Of a stretch of 64,000 nt of DNA, positions 44,542 to 54,600 are shown one piece after another (position 1 is the first letter of the stretch; every line of letters starts with the position of its first letter). The notes below the pieces were generated by a model. It ran no database searches and was not told where the DNA came from. It saw only the letters and a list, made by a program, of their open reading frames with translations. Made by a program: the position numbers and the translations under genes. Origin of the DNA: Rhabdobacter roseus (GTDB lineage: Bacteria; Bacteroidota; Bacteroidia; Cytophagales; Spirosomataceae); contig NZ_JACHGF010000001.1 in assembly GCF_014202275.1 (NCBI RefSeq), positions 248,001 to 312,000 on the forward strand, given 5' to 3'.

Positions 44542-45549
44542 ATGGCATCATCTAATTTTATAGATTACGTAAAGATCAACGCGCGCTCCGGGGCCGGAGG
44601 GCCAGGGTCGGTCCATTTTCGTCGCGAGAAATACGTGGACAAAGGTGGGCCTGACGGTGGTGATGGCGGACGCGGCGGGCACGTAATTCTGAGAGGGAAT
44701 GCCCAGCTCTGGACCCTGCTGCACCTGAAATACACCAAGCACGTCAAAGCCGAACCCGGCGTGGCCGGTGAAGGCGGACGCCGGAAAGGAGCTCAGGGTA
44801 AAGACATTATCCTGGAGGTACCTTTAGGTACTATTGCCAAAGACGCCGAAACGGGCCATCAGCTCACCGAAATTACGGAAGACGGCCAGGAGGTCATTAT
44901 CCTGCCCGGAGGGCGCGGTGGACTTGGCAACGATCACTTCAAAACGTCTACCAAACAAACGCCCCAGTACGCCCAGCCGGGAGAGCCGGGGCTGGAATCC
45001 TGGATAATTCTGGAACTGAAAGTGCTGGCCGACGTAGGCTTGGTGGGATTTCCCAACGCGGGTAAATCGACCCTGCTCTCGGTGGTTTCTGCCGCCAAGC
45101 CGGCCATTGCCGACTACCCCTTTACTACCCTGGTGCCCAACTTAGGCGTAGTAGCTTACCGCGACTACCGCTCCTTTATCATGGCCGACATCCCCGGCAT
45201 CATTGAGGGAGCCGCGCACGGCAAAGGCCTGGGACTGCGGTTTTTAAGGCACATTGAACGAAACTCTCTGCTTTTATTTCTGGTTCCGGCCAACAGCGAA
45301 GACCTGAACGCCGAATATGAAACCCTGCTTAACGAACTGCGAGAGTACAATCCCTCTCTGCTGGACAAGCAACGCCTGTTGGCCGTCTCCAAAGCCGATC
45401 TTCTGGACGAAGATGGACGTAAAGACGTAACGCAACAACTCCCCCCGAACGTACCCCACGTATTTATTTCTGCAATTGCCCAAGAAGGATTAGAACAATT
45501 GAAAGATTTGATATGGAAAGCGCTCAACGAGCCGTTATCCGTTTACTAA
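44542..45549 (+). CDS. obg: GTPase Obg
   Basis: Essential ribosome-associated GTPase of 335 aa. The glycine-rich Obg fold is clear ([40 protein letters not shown]), followed by the G domain: P-loop [11 protein letters not shown], switch region [23 protein letters not shown], and SKAD. It lacks the C-terminal OCT extension, as in many Bacteroidota. It begins 55 bases after adk and is probably cotranscribed. Confidence 0.97.
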   Translation: MASSNFIDYVKINARSGAGGPGSVHFRREKYVDKGGPDGGDGGRGGHVILRGNAQLWTLLHLKYTKHVKAEPGVAGEGGRRKGAQGKDIILEVPLGTIAKDAETGHQLTEITEDGQEVIILPGGRGGLGNDHFKTSTKQTPQYAQPGEPGLESWIILELKVLADVGLVGFPNAGKSTLLSVVSAAKPAIADYPFTTLVPNLGVVAYRDYRSFIMADIPGIIEGAAHGKGLGLRFLRHIERNSLLLFLVPANSEDLNAEYETLLNELREYNPSLLDKQRLLAVSKADLLDEDGRKDVTQQLPPNVPHVFISAIAQEGLEQLKDLIWKALNEPLSVY

Positions 45550-45631
45550 TTTTTCAGCCCGAAAATTGTTTTAAGGAACAGGGTATGTAAACTTTAAGGT
45601 TTGTTTTTGATTTGTCGAATCAGAAGACTGC

Positions 45632-48600
45632 ATGAAGTACTTTGTACGCGCTTTATTGGTTACATCGGTTATTTATATGGGTTGCGGCGTAGCAGTGCTG
45701 GCGCAAATATCAATTACTTTCCCCCTCAACCGAACCGTCCTGCAACGAGATAAAAACAACTCGGCCACGGTATACATTGCCGGCAACTACACCAAAAGCG
45801 TAGACCGGGTCGAAGTACAGCTACGGGCCATCAACGGGGGAGGTACTTCGGACTGGATTACCATCGAGAACAATCCGCAGGGAGGGCAGTACCGCGGGCA
45901 GGTGGACTGGATGGGCGGTTGGTACGAAATGGAAGTACGCGGCTGGAAAGACGGCAACCTGGTTGGCAGCACGACCCTCTCCCGCCTGGGTATCGGGGAA
46001 GTGTTCCTGATTGCGGGCCAGTCCAACGCACAGGGGTACTTCAACTACGGGGGGCCGGGTGCCAACGATGACCGGGTCAATTGCATTCATCATTATAACA
46101 ATAATGGCTCCGGCAGCGAGCTACCGTACCCGGAATTTACGCACCTAAACTCGGACTCGTACCTTTCGCCCCGGGGCAACTCGGCCTGGGCCTGGGGGCG
46201 GCTGGGGGATCACCTGGCTAATAAGCTGGGCGTGCCCATCATGTTCTACAACGCAGGCTGGTACGGCACGTCGATCCGGAACTGGCAGCAGAGCATCAAT
46301 GGCACGGCTTATTCCATCTACAACGGCGAGGCTTTCACGCCCAGCGGCATGCCCTACGCCAACTTGCGCCTGGTGATGCAGTACTACGTACCCATGACGG
46401 GCATCCGAGGGGTACTTTGGTTACAGGGGGAAGCGGACAACTTCGCCAATACGAGTTCAGGGTCTTACCTCAACGATCTGCGTAGCATTATTAACCAAAG
46501 CCGTAACGAATCGGGGCGGAACCTGTCGTGGGTAATTGCTCGCTGTTCCTACGACAACCAGCGGGGAACGGACGCCCAGGTAATTAAAGGCCAGAATGAC
46601 GCCGTAACGTCCATTTCCAACTTGTTTTACGGACCGGACGTCGATCAGATTCAGGTACCTCGCCCCGACGGCGTTCATATCCAGGGGTCAGGGCTCACAG
46701 ATCTGGCCGATGCCTGGAACAACAGTCTGAACGATGATTTTTTTGCGCGCTCGGAGCCTTACAAGGCACTACCCCTGCCCACCGTGCGTGCTAGCTGCGT
46801 CGGGAATAATGCGATTGCGCTGTCTTTGGATGGCAACGCCTATACGTCAATAAGCTGGAATAACGGACAATCATCCTCGACGATCAACGTGGGGCCCGGT
46901 ACGTACCGAGCTCGCGTGCGCGACCAGGCCGGTAATTTTCTTTTCTCGCCTACCGTGAATGTACCCCAGGAAGCCATTCCACCTACTCCTTTTATTAGCC
47001 AGGAAGGTCAGAACCCTATTTGCCAGGGAAGTACCCTAACGCTGGTTGTTTCTACGCCAAGCGACGCGCAGTGGAGTACGGGGCAATTCGGAGAACGGAT
47101 TACGGTAAGCCAGGCCGGAAACTATTCCGTACACCTCCGGAGCGTCTACGGCTGTGAGGCTTCCGCGTCGGTCTCAGTAGGGGTACATAGTACCCCGCCA
47201 CCGGGCAAACCCAGTATTACGGCGGTGGGCGCTACTACCTTTTGCGAGGGCGGAGAGGTAACACTGCAATCAAGTACCTCCGGAAGGAGCGTATGGTCCA
47301 ATGCCCAGGAAGGCGGCTCGATTCAGATTCGAAGCAGTGGCGATTATCGCGTACGGGAAGTAGACGGCAATGGTTGTGCTTCGCCGGAATCCGACCCCGT
47401 GGCGGTTCGGGTGAATCCGCTGCCTGCCAAGCCAGTTATTTCTACCAGCAGTTCCACCACGATCTGCGAGGGAGAACGAGTAACGCTTACCTCCAACTAC
47501 CCCTCGGGCAATACCTGGTCCACCAACGCTACGGAGCAATCCATCACGGTGAGCCAGTCGGGCCAGTACCGGGTAGGCGTAAGGGATGGAAATGGCTGTG
47601 AATCGGTTTCTGATTTCGTTGGGGTGCAGGTCAATCCACTACCCTCCGTTCCTCGTATAGAGCCGCTGCGCCCTACCACTTTCTGTGATCGGGACTATAC
47701 GGTACTGCGAGCCAGCGAAGCACCTTACTACCAATGGAGCAACGGCAGCAGCGGAAGGGAGCTTGAGATTCGCGTTTCCGGCGACTATTCCCTGACCGTG
47801 CGGGATTACAACGGCTGCACCTCTCCGGCTTCAACGCCGGTGAAGGTGGTCGTTAACCCATTACCAGCTACACCCACCATTACTGCCGGTGGCCCTACTA
47901 CCTTCTGTGCCGACTACACGCTGGCGCTTCGGTCGAGCGAGGCGCCAGGTTATGTGTGGAACAACGGGCAATCCAGCCGGGAAATCAACACCAACCAGGC
48001 AGGCGTATACAGCGTACGGACCCGGAGTGAGTTCGGTTGCCTTTCGGATGTTTCTCAGAGTATTACGCTTACCGTGTTGCCTTTGCCCGCCACCCCAACG
48101 GTGACCGCCCTGGGGCCTACTGACTTTTGTGTGGGTAGCAACGTAGCGCTGCAGGCAAGTGGCAATGGTATTTTTTTCTGGAATAATGAGTCCCAAGGGG
48201 CTTCCCTGATTGTGAGCGAATCGGGTAACTACGCGGTCCGGGTGCAAGGAACCAATGGTTGTTTTTCTCCCTACTCTTCCCTTATTAAAGTAGATGCCAA
48301 ACCGCGGCCGAGCAAGCCCGTTATCATGCAGGTAGGTACCTACACTTTGCTGGCCGATACCGACGTTACGAACGGCCATTTTGAATGGCGCCGCGAAGGG
48401 CAGGTACTTTCTGAAAACACACCGCAAATAAAGGTACGGCAAACGGGCGGCTACGTAGTAAAGGAAAGTGTTCAGTATAGTGCTGTATTGACGTGCGTTT
48501 CCGACGATTCGGAGTTGTACCGCTTTGAGGTCGAAAGCGATAACGGCGGAATTAGTATTTTCCCTAACCCGAGCTACGATGGAAAATTTACCGTCGAAAC

Positions 48601-48790
48601 CCTGGATGATCTGGTGAATGCCACCATCCAGGTATATGACCTTCGGGGCGTGCTTATTCAAACGCTTGCGGTACCGCTGTTCAACGATCGGGTGTTCATA
48701 GACTTGTCGAGGCACTCCAATGGCATGTACCTGATCCGTATCCAATCCGGTAGTTTTGGGGCGGTTCAAAAGGTAATCCTAAATCACTAA
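45632..48790 (+). CDS. Sialate O-acetylesterase-like protein with Ig-like repeats and T9SS domain
   Basis: A 1052-aa secreted protein. Signal peptide (VTSVIYMGCGVAVLAQ), then an SGNH-type esterase domain with nucleophile block GEVFLIAGQSNAQG (about residue 125) and catalytic block RPDGVHIQGSG (about 345). Seven repeats of about 75 residues (about 450-970) follow, each with a PTTFC-type start and a later GC, probably a disulfide pair; the last is degenerate. A type A sorting domain (SIFPNPSYDGKFTVET ... SNGMYLIRIQSG) ends the protein, so it is moved to the cell surface by T9SS. It probably removes acetyl groups from a glycan. Substrate unknown. Confidence 0.88.
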   Translation: MKYFVRALLVTSVIYMGCGVAVLAQISITFPLNRTVLQRDKNNSATVYIAGNYTKSVDRVEVQLRAINGGGTSDWITIENNPQGGQYRGQVDWMGGWYEMEVRGWKDGNLVGSTTLSRLGIGEVFLIAGQSNAQGYFNYGGPGANDDRVNCIHHYNNNGSGSELPYPEFTHLNSDSYLSPRGNSAWAWGRLGDHLANKLGVPIMFYNAGWYGTSIRNWQQSINGTAYSIYNGEAFTPSGMPYANLRLVMQYYVPMTGIRGVLWLQGEADNFANTSSGSYLNDLRSIINQSRNESGRNLSWVIARCSYDNQRGTDAQVIKGQNDAVTSISNLFYGPDVDQIQVPRPDGVHIQGSGLTDLADAWNNSLNDDFFARSEPYKALPLPTVRASCVGNNAIALSLDGNAYTSISWNNGQSSSTINVGPGTYRARVRDQAGNFLFSPTVNVPQEAIPPTPFISQEGQNPICQGSTLTLVVSTPSDAQWSTGQFGERITVSQAGNYSVHLRSVYGCEASASVSVGVHSTPPPGKPSITAVGATTFCEGGEVTLQSSTSGRSVWSNAQEGGSIQIRSSGDYRVREVDGNGCASPESDPVAVRVNPLPAKPVISTSSSTTICEGERVTLTSNYPSGNTWSTNATEQSITVSQSGQYRVGVRDGNGCESVSDFVGVQVNPLPSVPRIEPLRPTTFCDRDYTVLRASEAPYYQWSNGSSGRELEIRVSGDYSLTVRDYNGCTSPASTPVKVVVNPLPATPTITAGGPTTFCADYTLALRSSEAPGYVWNNGQSSREINTNQAGVYSVRTRSEFGCLSDVSQSITLTVLPLPATPTVTALGPTDFCVGSNVALQASGNGIFFWNNESQGASLIVSESGNYAVRVQGTNGCFSPYSSLIKVDAKPRPSKPVIMQVGTYTLLADTDVTNGHFEWRREGQVLSENTPQIKVRQTGGYVVKESVQYSAVLTCVSDDSELYRFEVESDNGGISIFPNPSYDGKFTVETLDDLVNATIQVYDLRGVLIQTLAVPLFNDRVFIDLSRHSNGMYLIRIQSGSFGAVQKVILNH

Positions 48791-48990
48791 CACACACGCC
48801 TGCGTGCCCAAGAAAAGTAAACGATAAATAGATGCCTCAACCCAAAATATTCTTACTAAATTTGCACTCTGGCAATAATGGCCGTTGAAGTAAAGCCCTC
48901 GTACTTCAGGTAAGCAAAGTGAGTTGGTTTGCTCTCATGATCGAACCCGCTTAGTTATATTAAGACTTTCTCATACTTTCTGTGATTCTA
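48791..48990 (+). other. 200-bp spacer between the two esterase-like genes
   Basis: No gene seen. It contains a TAAATTTG -7-type box (48857-48864) without a clear -33 box, and a 7-bp hairpin tgaagta/tacttca near 48886-48908. The second esterase-like gene may therefore have its own promoter. Confidence 0.45.
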
Positions 48991-51093
48991 ATGCAGCATA
49001 GATCTACTTTCAATGTTTTTTTTAGCGTGTGGCTGTTGGCTATGCTAGTGCCTTTGGCAGCTAGTGCGCAAATTAAGATTGCCTCTCCCACAGATCGCTC
49101 CGTGTACCAGCGTGACGTTACCGGGCTGGCTACCTTTTCGATCACGGGTACTTTTTCCCAGCCGATCGATAAAGTAGAGGTGAGGGCCGTTCCGGTGATT
49201 CCCGGCCAGGGCATAAGCACAAACTGGGCCGTATTGGATAGCAGTCCGAAAGGAGGAGTATTTTTAGGTACCTTGCGGTTGCAGGGAGGCTGGTACACGC
49301 TGGAAGTTCGGGGTACTTTGAATAATACCGAAGTAGGGCGGGACGTAGTACCACGCATGGGAGTTGGTGAGGTTTTTGTGCTAGCCGGACAGTCCAATGC
49401 GCAGGGGCTGAGGGATCATCCGGGCCCCGGTGCTGCCGACGACCGCGTCAACTACATCGTGTACGACAATACGGTTAACTCCTTATTTGATCCGCCAGCG
49501 CCTACCTTCGCTCACCTTAATGCTACCGCCAATCCCGGCCCCAGGGGCCAAACGGCTTGGGCCTGGGGTGTTTTGGGTGATCTCCTGGCAAAAAAACTGA
49601 ATGTACCTATCCTGTTTATCAATACCGCCTGGGAAGGTACTTCGAGTCGTAACTGGGCGGAGAGCGCCAACGGGCAAACGACCAATAACGAATACGGCGG
49701 TTTCCCTTATCCGGCTCAGATGCCGTACGCCAATCTGCTTATCTCCACCCGGCATTATGTTCATCAGCTCGGCGTCAGGGCCATCTTGTGGATGCAGGGC
49801 GAAACCGACACCTATCCGCTCAATACCTCTGCCCGCGCCTATCAGGAGAATCTTCAATTTCTGATCAATAAGCTGAGCAGCGATACCGGTAAGCGTATCA
49901 ACTGGGTCATTGCCCGGACGTCCCGCACTCAGAATGATAATCAAAGAACTTCCGTAACGAGTGCGGCGGTAATTGAAGGACAAAATGCGGTACTAAACAC
50001 GCCATTCAATAGTACCTACCCCGGCCCCGAAACCGACAACGCCTACGTACCCCGGCCCGACGGCGTTCACTTCCAGACCAACGAAGGGCAGCGTATCCTG
50101 GCTAATCTATGGGACGCCAGCCTCAATATCAACTTTTTTTCAACGATTACGCCCGTCAATCCGGCCTTGCTTCCCGCCCTCACGAGTGCGTGTGGAACCA
50201 ACAACCAGAGTATATCCCTTACGCTACCTGCGGGATACAGCTCCTACAACTGGTCGTCGGGCCAATCGGGACGAACCATTACCGTCACGACGCCAGGTAC
50301 CTACCGCGCGGTATTGAAGGATGCCAATGGCAATGCACTCATCGGACCTAGCGTTAGCGTTGAGAGCTCGGTGAAGCCCGCTACGCCTACTATCGTACCT
50401 GGTGGACAGCAACAAGCCTGTGCCGATGCGGGATTTACTTTTTCGGCCTCGGGTGGTCCTGATCTCTTTACGTGGAGTAACGGGGCGGTGGGCCGAGCGG
50501 CCACAGTAATGCAGTCAGGTACTTATACGGTGAAGGCACAAAATGTATTCGGCTGTGTTTCTGACAACTCCGCGGCAGCTACGCTTACGGTAAGGCCGGC
50601 CATCAGTAAACCCGTCGTTGAGCCGTCCGGGCCTTTTAGTCTGGGTGCTTCCATCACCGAAACGGGCCTCAACGAGAAGTACGAGTGGAGGCGAGGGGAC
50701 GTTCGTCTTGAGCCAGAAACAAAAATCATCAAGGTAGTTGAGTCCGGAACCTACGCGGCACGGGCCAAAACTGTCTTTACGCTGGGTACTAATAACCTCA
50801 CCTGTTATTCGGCTTTCTCCGACCCTATTACCTACGCGTTGTCGGAAGACGACGCCATTGTGATGTTTCCCAATCCTAACCGGGACGGATTAGTTGCCAT
50901 CGAGACCCGGGAAGACCTAACCAATGTGGAGGTATTCTTCTACACGATGCGGGGAGAGGTTATCAAAACGGAACGTTTCGGCTTGCTCAACCAGCGCCAA
51001 ACCATCGACGTAAGTACCTTGCCAAACGGCATGTACATTGTCCGGGTCAAAGCCTCGGGCCTGGATATTACCAAGCGCATCGTGATCGATTAA
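48991..51093 (+). CDS. Sialate O-acetylesterase-like protein with T9SS domain, shorter paralogue
   Basis: A 700-aa paralogue of the preceding gene. Signal peptide (FFSVWLLAMLVPLAASAQ), an N-terminal beta domain (SPTDRSVYQRDVTGLATFSI), the esterase domain with GEVFVLAGQSNAQGLRD and RPDGVHFQTNEGQR, about two to three Ig-like repeats (instead of seven), and a type A sorting domain (MFPNPNRDGLVAIETRED ... LPNGMYIVRVKASG). ATG 48991 is preferred to the GTG at 48982. Adjacent duplication with different repeat number suggests repeat gain or loss. Confidence 0.88.
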   Translation: MQHRSTFNVFFSVWLLAMLVPLAASAQIKIASPTDRSVYQRDVTGLATFSITGTFSQPIDKVEVRAVPVIPGQGISTNWAVLDSSPKGGVFLGTLRLQGGWYTLEVRGTLNNTEVGRDVVPRMGVGEVFVLAGQSNAQGLRDHPGPGAADDRVNYIVYDNTVNSLFDPPAPTFAHLNATANPGPRGQTAWAWGVLGDLLAKKLNVPILFINTAWEGTSSRNWAESANGQTTNNEYGGFPYPAQMPYANLLISTRHYVHQLGVRAILWMQGETDTYPLNTSARAYQENLQFLINKLSSDTGKRINWVIARTSRTQNDNQRTSVTSAAVIEGQNAVLNTPFNSTYPGPETDNAYVPRPDGVHFQTNEGQRILANLWDASLNINFFSTITPVNPALLPALTSACGTNNQSISLTLPAGYSSYNWSSGQSGRTITVTTPGTYRAVLKDANGNALIGPSVSVESSVKPATPTIVPGGQQQACADAGFTFSASGGPDLFTWSNGAVGRAATVMQSGTYTVKAQNVFGCVSDNSAAATLTVRPAISKPVVEPSGPFSLGASITETGLNEKYEWRRGDVRLEPETKIIKVVESGTYAARAKTVFTLGTNNLTCYSAFSDPITYALSEDDAIVMFPNPNRDGLVAIETREDLTNVEVFFYTMRGEVIKTERFGLLNQRQTIDVSTLPNGMYIVRVKASGLDITKRIVID

Positions 51094-51118
51094 GTACTAG
51101 AATAAGATTATTTCGATA

Positions 51119-51148
51119 GGCTCCTGGATTCAGGGGCCTTTTTTTTGG
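51119..51148 (+). terminator. Rho-independent terminator
   Basis: ggctcctg / caggggcc with one G-T pair, 4-nt loop, then a run of eight or more T residues. It ends the esterase-like transcript before the nuo operon. Confidence 0.85.
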
Positions 51149-51188
51149 CTTTTCCCTGGATGTAGCATAGATTACAGTATTTGCTTGA

Positions 51189-51196
51189 TAAATTTG
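51189..51196 (+). promoter_or_regulatory. TAAATTTG -7 box before nuoA
   Basis: An exact TANNTTTG match 88 bases before nuoA and after the preceding terminator, so it is well placed for the nuo operon promoter. No TTG was found at the usual -33 distance. Confidence 0.4.
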
Positions 51197-51283
51197 TAGG
51201 TAGTAATTTTACACCTCTTAAAGAGTTTGGAACCAGAAGCAATCAGGAAACATTTCCTTGGTTGATTACGTTGAAGTAAGTAT

Positions 51284-51658
51284 ATGAATACGACCTATCT
51301 TCCCTCTGATTTTTTACCCATTGTGGTTCAGTTTGGCCTGGCGGCGGGCTTCATTGTATTGACGATGATCGTTACGCACCGAATCGGTCCCAGTCGCAAA
51401 AGTAAAATGAAAGATGATCCCTTTGAATGCGGTATCGAAGTAAAAGGGGACGCCCGTACACCCATATCGGTTAAGTACTTTTTGGTAGCGATCCTTTTTG
51501 TGTTGTTTGATGTAGAGGTTATCTTCATGTACCCCTGGGCGGTGAATTTCCAAAACCTGGGCATGTTGGGTTTTATTGAAATGCTGGTCTTTATGGCTTT
51601 ATTACTATCCGGTTTCTACTACATCATCCGGAAAGGGGTACTTGAGTGGGAGCAATAG
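51284..51658 (+). CDS. nuoA: NADH-quinone oxidoreductase subunit A
   Basis: A 124-aa membrane subunit of respiratory complex I with three helices: the first about residues 15-30 (FGLAAGFIVLTMIVTH), then two more (FLVAILFVLFDVEVIFMYPW and MLVFMALLLSGFYYIIRKG). The conserved DPFECGI and FDVEVIF blocks are present. First gene of the nuoA-J run. Confidence 0.96.
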   Translation: MNTTYLPSDFLPIVVQFGLAAGFIVLTMIVTHRIGPSRKSKMKDDPFECGIEVKGDARTPISVKYFLVAILFVLFDVEVIFMYPWAVNFQNLGMLGFIEMLVFMALLLSGFYYIIRKGVLEWEQ

Positions 51659-51705
51659 CCTGCTTTTTTTGTTTGACGCTTTTAATTCAATTATTATAAG
51701 ATATT

Positions 51706-52248
51706 ATGGAACCTGTAAAGATTGTGGAGGCCCCCGATGGGCACAGTGGAGCTGGTTTCTTTGCTACTTCGTTTGACCAAGTGATTGGGCTGGCCCGTAG
51801 CCACTCGTTGTGGCCCTTGCCTTTTGCTACATCCTGCTGCGGGATTGAGTTTATGGCTACCATGGGCTCTCATTATGACATTGCCCGTTTTGGCTCGGAG
51901 CGGCCAAGCTTTTCGCCCCGGCAGGCAGACCTACTGATGGTAATGGGTACCATTGCCAAAAAGATGGCCCCCATCGTAAAACAGGTATACCTCCAGATGG
52001 CCGAACCCCGTTGGGTACTGGCCATGGGTGCCTGCGCGTCCAGTGGGGGTATTTTTGATACCTACAGTGTACTTCAGGGCATCGACCGGATCATTCCCGT
52101 TGATGTGTACGTGCCGGGCTGTCCGCCCCGGCCCGAGCAGGTACTGGAGGGATTGATGCAGGTGCAGGAGCTGGCCCGAAACGAATCCCTGCGTCGTCGT
52201 AATTCCGAGCAGTACTCGCAGCTGATGGCTTCCTATAATATTCAATAA
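51706..52248 (+). CDS. nuoB: NADH-quinone oxidoreductase subunit B
   Basis: A 180-aa peripheral subunit that binds the N2 [4Fe-4S] cluster next to the quinone site. The cluster Cys are in [20 protein letters not shown] and [15 protein letters not shown]. Start ATG 51706 gives [12 protein letters not shown]. It lies 47 bases after nuoA. Confidence 0.97.
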   Translation: MEPVKIVEAPDGHSGAGFFATSFDQVIGLARSHSLWPLPFATSCCGIEFMATMGSHYDIARFGSERPSFSPRQADLLMVMGTIAKKMAPIVKQVYLQMAEPRWVLAMGACASSGGIFDTYSVLQGIDRIIPVDVYVPGCPPRPEQVLEGLMQVQELARNESLRRRNSEQYSQLMASYNIQ

Positions 52249-52257
52249 CCCTACTCT

Positions 52258-52758
52258 ATGCTTAGTAATCAGGAAGTAGCCGAAGAGTTAGTGAAAAAAT
52301 TCGGCGATGATGTCTATGATTTTGAAGAGCCTTACGGGCTGTTGACGCTTACCACCACCCGGGAGCAGATCTTGCCCATGCTTAACTACCTGTTTCATAG
52401 TGAGAAATTTAGAATTAATTTTTTGACGGATCTTACCGGGATACATTATCCCGACGAACCAGGCCGGGAGTTTGCGGTAGTGTACCACCTGCACAGCCTC
52501 ACTCAGAACTTTCGGGTTCGGATCAAGGTCTTTCTGGCCGAAGCCGACCTGCACATCCCTACGGCCACGGAGCTGTATAACTGTGCCAACTGGATGGAGC
52601 GCGAAACGTATGATTTCTTCGGTATTATCTTCGACGGGCACCCTAACCTAACCCGAATTCTGAATATTGAAGAAATGGACTATTTCCCCATGCGCAGGCA
52701 GTACCCGCTCGAGGATGCTACGCGTGAGGACAAGATCGACGCTCTTTTTGGGCGATGA
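52258..52758 (+). CDS. nuoC: NADH-quinone oxidoreductase subunit C
   Basis: A 166-aa subunit of the peripheral arm (30-kDa type). Typical blocks: ANWMERETYDFFGIIFDGHP, then LTRILNIEEMDYFPMRRQYP. It is separate from nuoD, not fused as in enterobacteria. It starts nine bases after nuoB. Confidence 0.96.
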   Translation: MLSNQEVAEELVKKFGDDVYDFEEPYGLLTLTTTREQILPMLNYLFHSEKFRINFLTDLTGIHYPDEPGREFAVVYHLHSLTQNFRVRIKVFLAEADLHIPTATELYNCANWMERETYDFFGIIFDGHPNLTRILNIEEMDYFPMRRQYPLEDATREDKIDALFGR

Positions 52759-52781
52759 CCCACTTCTAATTGACCAATGTA

Positions 52782-54011
52782 ATGGCTGATATTGATTTAA
52801 TCCCTCAGAAGAATGTCCCGGCCAGGATAGGCCAGCCCGAGCTAGTCGGTGAGCTAACTACCCTTAACCTGGGACCCACTCACCCGGCTACGCACGGTAT
52901 ATTTCAGAATATACTACAGATGGACGGCGAAACGATCGTTTCGGGCGAGCAAACCATCGGGTACATCCACCGGGCCTTTGAAAAAATTGCCGAAAGGCGC
53001 CCTTTCTACCAGATTACTACCCTCACCGACCGCATGAACTACTGCTCGTCGCCGATCAATAATTTTGGTTGGCTCATGACGGTAGAGAAACTCCTGGGCG
53101 TAGAAGTACCCAAGCGGGCGCAGTACATCCGGGTGATCATGATGGAGCTGGCGCGCATCTCCGACCACCTCATTTGCAACGGCATTCTGGGGGTAGATAG
53201 CGGAGCCTATTCGGGCTTTCTCTACCTGATGCAGAAGCGGGAGGAGATCTACGAAATATACGAAGAAGTATGTGGCGCGCGCCTCACGACCAACATGGGG
53301 CGCCTGGGTGGTATGGAGCGAGACCTTTCCAACGAGGCTATCCGCAAGCTGCGGGAATTCATAAAAACCTTTCCGCCGGTACTGCGGGAGTTTGAAAACC
53401 TCTTCAACCGGAACCGGATCTTCATGGACCGGACCATCAACGTAGGGCCCATTACGGCGGAGCGCGCACTTAGCTACGGCTTTACGGGGCCAAACCTACG
53501 GGCCGCCGGAGTGGACTACGACGTGCGGGTTATGAATCCGTATAGTTCGTACGAAGATTTTGAATTCAGTATTCCTGTAGGCCAGAGTGGCGATACGTAC
53601 GACCGCTTCATGGTCCGGGGTGAAGAAATGTGGCAGAGCTTTGGCATTGTGCAACAAGCCTTGGAAAATTTGCCCGAAGGACCCTACTATGCCGATGCCC
53701 CCGAGTACTATTTGCCTCCCAAAAAGGAGGTCTACCGAAATATGGAGGCCCTGATCTACCATTTCAAGATCGTGATGGGTGAAATCGACGCCCCCGTTGG
53801 CGAGGTATACCACGCGGTAGAAGGGGGCAATGGCGAGCTCGGTTTTTATTTAATCAGCGACGGGGGCCGGACGCCCTATCGCCTGCATTTCCGGCGGCCC
53901 AGCTTTATTTACTACCAGGCCTACCCCGAAATGTGCAAGGGAGGTACCTTATCCGATGCGATCCTGATCATGAGTAGCCTGAACGTGATTGCCGGAGAGC
54001 TGGATGCCTAG
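52782..54011 (+). CDS. nuoD: NADH-quinone oxidoreductase subunit D
   Basis: A 409-aa subunit that forms the quinone-binding site together with NuoB. Typical blocks are LNLGPTHPATHGIFQNILQM, IGYIHRAFEKIAERRPFYQI and GEVYHAVEGGNGELGFYLIS. ATG 52782 (MADIDLIPQ) is preferred to a TTG at 52770. It begins 23 bases after nuoC. Confidence 0.97.
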   Translation: MADIDLIPQKNVPARIGQPELVGELTTLNLGPTHPATHGIFQNILQMDGETIVSGEQTIGYIHRAFEKIAERRPFYQITTLTDRMNYCSSPINNFGWLMTVEKLLGVEVPKRAQYIRVIMMELARISDHLICNGILGVDSGAYSGFLYLMQKREEIYEIYEEVCGARLTTNMGRLGGMERDLSNEAIRKLREFIKTFPPVLREFENLFNRNRIFMDRTINVGPITAERALSYGFTGPNLRAAGVDYDVRVMNPYSSYEDFEFSIPVGQSGDTYDRFMVRGEEMWQSFGIVQQALENLPEGPYYADAPEYYLPPKKEVYRNMEALIYHFKIVMGEIDAPVGEVYHAVEGGNGELGFYLISDGGRTPYRLHFRRPSFIYYQAYPEMCKGGTLSDAILIMSSLNVIAGELDA

Positions 54012-54065
54012 CCTATACCCGATGTACGAATTAATAAGACGCAGATTTATTTTTTGAATACAGTA

Positions 54066-54563
54066 ATGACCGAAGCACCGAATACCGTAGCCTTTACGCC
54101 GGAGCGTTTAGCCAAAGCCCGGGAAATCATAGCCCGTTATCCCGAGGGACGTCAAAAATCGGCTTTATTGCCACTGCTTCACGTAGCGCAGGAGCAGTGG
54201 GGCTGGCTGAGTAGTGAGGTGATGGATTACGTGGCCGGGCTGCTGTCTATACAGCCCATCGAAGTCTACGAGGTAGCTAGTTTTTATACCATGTTTCACC
54301 TCGAGCCGGTGGGCAAGCACGTGATCGAGTACTGCCGTACGGGGCCGTGCTGTCTCATGGGAGGCGAAGATGTGTACGGGTACCTAAAGCAAAAGCTGGG
54401 CATTGGGGCGGGTGAAACCACGCCCGATGGTACCTTTACCCTTAAAGAAGTAGAGTGTCTGGCCGCCTGTGGCTGGGGGCCCGTCTTCCAGATTCGGGAA
54501 AAGTACTACATGAACCTGACCAACGAGCGGATCGACGAGATTGTAGAAGAGCTGAGCAAATAA
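54066..54563 (+). CDS. nuoE: NADH-quinone oxidoreductase subunit E
   Basis: A 165-aa thioredoxin-like subunit of the NADH-binding module with one [2Fe-2S] cluster. Cluster Cys are in EYCRTGPCCLMGG and VECLAACGWGPVFQ. ATG 54066 (MTEAPN) is preferred over a TTG four codons upstream. Confidence 0.95.
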   Translation: MTEAPNTVAFTPERLAKAREIIARYPEGRQKSALLPLLHVAQEQWGWLSSEVMDYVAGLLSIQPIEVYEVASFYTMFHLEPVGKHVIEYCRTGPCCLMGGEDVYGYLKQKLGIGAGETTPDGTFTLKEVECLAACGWGPVFQIREKYYMNLTNERIDEIVEELSK

Positions 54564-54600
54564 GTGCCGCTCAGGTCGTAAACCCTATTCTATTTCACTA

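Noticed and set aside
46980-48540. Repeated blocks that might be a DNA repeat or CRISPR-like array
   Set aside because: The repetition is at the protein level (Ig-like domains of about 75 residues) with diverged DNA; no short identical repeats with spacers.
48940-48975. A tRNA-like string (gatcgaaccc) before the second esterase-like gene
   Set aside because: No acceptor stem or anticodon arm can be folded around it on either strand.
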